NCBI GenBank assembly: GCA_003517965.1
Contig: DOZO01000071.1
Coordinates: 1 to 22,236 of the forward strand
Source of the DNA: Desulfobulbaceae bacterium
GTDB taxonomy: Bacteria > Desulfobacterota > Desulfobulbia > Desulfobulbales > Desulfurivibrionaceae
Length of the DNA: 22,236 bases
Reading direction: 5' to 3'
Part shown: positions 20,807-22,236 of the stretch, in pieces
Layout: every line of letters starts with the position of its first letter
Numbering within the stretch: position 1 is the first letter of the stretch
Translations under genes and position numbers: made by a program
The notes under the pieces: model-generated
Databases searched by the model: none
Told to the model about the DNA's origin: nothing
Seen by the model: only the letters and a program-made list of their open reading frames with translations

Positions 20807-22236
20807 TTGTCTGTAAGCAAAAAAAAAACCCGCCACAAACCAGCCCGCGCAAAACAAAACAGCCAGGCCGCAGCCTCAAAAACCGCTCGCGTCATTGATC
20901 ATAGGGGATGCGACCAAGACCAGCGTTGCATACCAAACCGTAAGAGATCACAGGGTGCCGCAGATGCGCGGAAGAGGCCTGCGAAGTGTGCTATTGCACA
21001 TAAGCGGGCCGATGACAAAGCAGATGTGGTGCCCTGTGATCGCTTACCCGGTCGTGAGTTTACCGGCAGCAGAAAGCCACGGGCAAAACAAGCCGAAGAG
21101 GAAACCTTCCGGACCTCTGCTCCAGCAACCGATCGCCCAACCAGCCGCAAGAGAACCTCGTCCTCAGAAAAAACCCTCGGTACAAAGACCCGTGGGCCGG
21201 CCACTGCTTCCCCTCGCGGCCGGGCCTTCAACAGGGCCAGTGAACCGCAAGCGGAACAATCAGAAGAAGATATATTCTGGGCGCCTGCTTCGGCCTCTGA
21301 TCGCTCTTTTGCCAGCTTTCTCAAACCGCTCATTCCCTCAACCATTGGCCCGGAAGGCCAGGCCATTCTCTATAGCTCTCCCCTGGCCCATCTCGACTAT
21401 TCCATAGAGCTGCAAATAAAAGACCAGGGCCTGATGACCTTCTGGAAACAGCACCGGCTGCCCGGCCTGCCGGAACAGGTAATCCGTTCTCCCAGGGCCA
21501 GGGGCTACCGCACCACCTCAAAACGCAAGGCCTTTCTCCATGGCTCCACCCTGTATCTACTGTTGGGCGACAAGGCCGCCCTGCCCAAGAACCGGCAGTA
21601 TTTTACCGCCTCGCCGCTGGAGCCCAAAGAACACGAGATCATCTATCGCTTTCTCCAGCAGAAACTGAGCGAACCAGCCTTCAGGCTGATTGCCGGCCAT
21701 CTGAACTATCTCATCATCCGCGGCAGCTACACCGAGCAGGCGGTGATCTTCAATGTGAATCTGCTGAATGGGCCGCTGGTCCGCAAGATGAAACTGCTGG
21801 GCGCCCATCTGCAGAAGCTTCCCGTCACAGTCTCCGCAGCCTTTGTCTACCTTGATCCCAGCCAGTCCGACTACTATCTCGAAAGTAAACGTCCGGCGGA
21901 GACCCTGAATTTCAAAAAGCTCTTCGGCCCGGATCAGCTGGGGGCAATCTACCATGGCTGCCGCTACCAGTTCCATCCAACCTCATTTTCCCAGATCAAC
22001 GAATCCATAGTGGAGACCATGCTGGGGAAAGCGCGGGAGCTGCTGGCCCCGGCCCCGGACCAGTCGCTTCTTGATCTTTACTGCGGCTACGGCCTGTTCA
22101 GCCATTATCTCGCGCCGGACTACCGGCAGGTGCTGGCCGTTGACGGCGAAGGCCATTCCATCCGGGCTGCCGAGGCCAACAGCCGCCTGAACCAGAAACA
22201 GGGCGGCCAGGCCAAGCCGTCGTTGCCAAACAACCC
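20807..22236 (+). CDS. TrmA/RlmD-like RNA methyltransferase with long basic N-terminus (3' truncated by window)
   Basis: The frame is open from 20753 to the window end; 476 codons are visible from the preferred start. The C-terminal part reads as an RNA m5U methyltransferase-like protein: YQFHPTSFSQIN (about 390-400), then the AdoMet motif LLDLYCGYGLF (421-431) and VLAVDGEGHSIRAAEAN. The catalytic Cys and Glu of the family would lie beyond the window. Residues 1 to about 168 are a low-complexity Lys/Arg/Ser/Ala/Pro-rich extension, with no TRAM or [4Fe-4S] signature, containing the product of a 108-bp palindrome. No ATG is suitably placed; TTG at 20807 with GGTGA 5 nt upstream is preferred, TTG at 20765 is possible. 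A run of ten A (20819-20828) follows at codons 5-8. Overlapping open frames at 20895-21407 (+) and 20899-21366 (-) are taken as shadows. Confidence 0.75.
   Translation, partial: MSVSKKKTRHKPARAKQNSQAAASKTARVIDHRGCDQDQRCIPNRKRSQGAADARKRPAKCAIAHKRADDKADVVPCDRLPGREFTGSRKPRAKQAEEETFRTSAPATDRPTSRKRTSSSEKTLGTKTRGPATASPRGRAFNRASEPQAEQSEEDIFWAPASASDRSFASFLKPLIPSTIGPEGQAILYSSPLAHLDYSIELQIKDQGLMTFWKQHRLPGLPEQVIRSPRARGYRTTSKRKAFLHGSTLYLLLGDKAALPKNRQYFTASPLEPKEHEIIYRFLQQKLSEPAFRLIAGHLNYLIIRGSYTEQAVIFNVNLLNGPLVRKMKLLGAHLQKLPVTVSAAFVYLDPSQSDYYLESKRPAETLNFKKLFGPDQLGAIYHGCRYQFHPTSFSQINESIVETMLGKARELLAPAPDQSLLDLYCGYGLFSHYLAPDYRQVLAVDGEGHSIRAAEANSRLNQKQGGQAKPSLPNN
20940..21047. repeat. 108-bp palindromic element within the methyltransferase gene
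   Basis: The ends GTAAGAGATCACAGGG (20940-20955) and CCCTGTGATCGCTTAC (21032-21047) are inverted copies matching at 15 of 16 positions. The palindrome continues inward: TGCCGCA pairs with TGTGGTG using G-U pairs, and GGCCTGC (20976-20982) with GCGGGCC (21004-21010). The exact centre is a hairpin TGTGC-TATT-GCACA (20987-21000). The element is in frame and encodes about 36 residues of the N-terminal extension. It resembles palindromic repeats that insert into genes without breaking them. Confidence 0.75.

Noticed and set aside
20895..21407. 170-codon plus-strand frame overlapping the methyltransferase N-terminus
   Set aside because: It stops before the conserved domain and shows no motif. The frame that joins the methyltransferase is open throughout, so it is preferred, though this low-complexity segment is the least certain coding call in the window.
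1..22236. CRISPR array, integrase, transposase or phage genes
   Set aside because: No regularly spaced direct repeats and no recombinase motifs were seen on either strand; the mobile signals are limited to palindromic repeats and the recombinant Mod segment.

Overview
The window comes from a moderately GC-rich, anaerobically respiring, Gram-negative bacterium. A Desulfobulbales-like member of the Desulfobacterota (old Deltaproteobacteria) is my best guess. That rests on a Tat-exported molybdopterin respiratory reductase, multi-cluster ferredoxins, lipoprotein sensors and the repeat types seen. The lineage is inference; no rRNA or tRNA gene is present.

Layout. Bases 1-129 hold the 3' end of an unrecognised plus-strand gene. 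A terminator hairpin (170-211) separates it from a long minus-strand block. Read in its own direction, that block starts with a sensory cassette: CHAP-type lipoprotein (9106-9795), PhnD-like substrate-binding lipoprotein (8174-9097), NarX-like histidine kinase (6709-8184) and NarL-like response regulator (6009-6719). A 168-bp promoter/leader region follows (5841-6008). After it comes a respiratory operon: MOSC-domain protein (5391-5840), ArrA-like molybdopterin reductase (2811-5348), ArrB-like four-cluster ferredoxin (2029-2781), TorD-like chaperone (1274-1924) and a cytoplasmic polyferredoxin (255-1277). The likely logic is that the lipoprotein/kinase pair senses an oxyanion and the regulator switches on the reductase. 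The RGRY motif and the spacing of several pocket residues favour arsenate as substrate, but polysulfide, selenium or tetrathionate chemistry is not excluded. No NrfD/ArrC-type membrane anchor is present.

Upstream lies a DNA-modification/defence cassette on the same strand: type III-like mod (13764-15929), a class II Fic AMP-transferase (12679-13767, GTGA overlap with mod) and a Res helicase-nuclease (9840-12554). Mod carries a sharply AT-rich block over its predicted target-recognition region and an in-frame REP-like palindrome near its 3' end. Its 5' leader contains a 133-bp MITE-like element.

The right third is housekeeping. It has an ABC-F ATPase (16280-17908, +) with a promoter back-to-back with that of mod, a PilZ protein (17966-18703, -), prfC/RF3 (18955-20541, -) and the 5' part of a TrmA/RlmD-like RNA methyltransferase (20807 to the window end, +). 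Between PilZ and prfC is a compact hairpin with a consensus -10 box and a U-rich end, a candidate small RNA. The methyltransferase has a long basic low-complexity N-terminus whose coding sequence contains a 108-bp near-perfect palindrome. No CRISPR array, integrase, transposase or tRNA was found.
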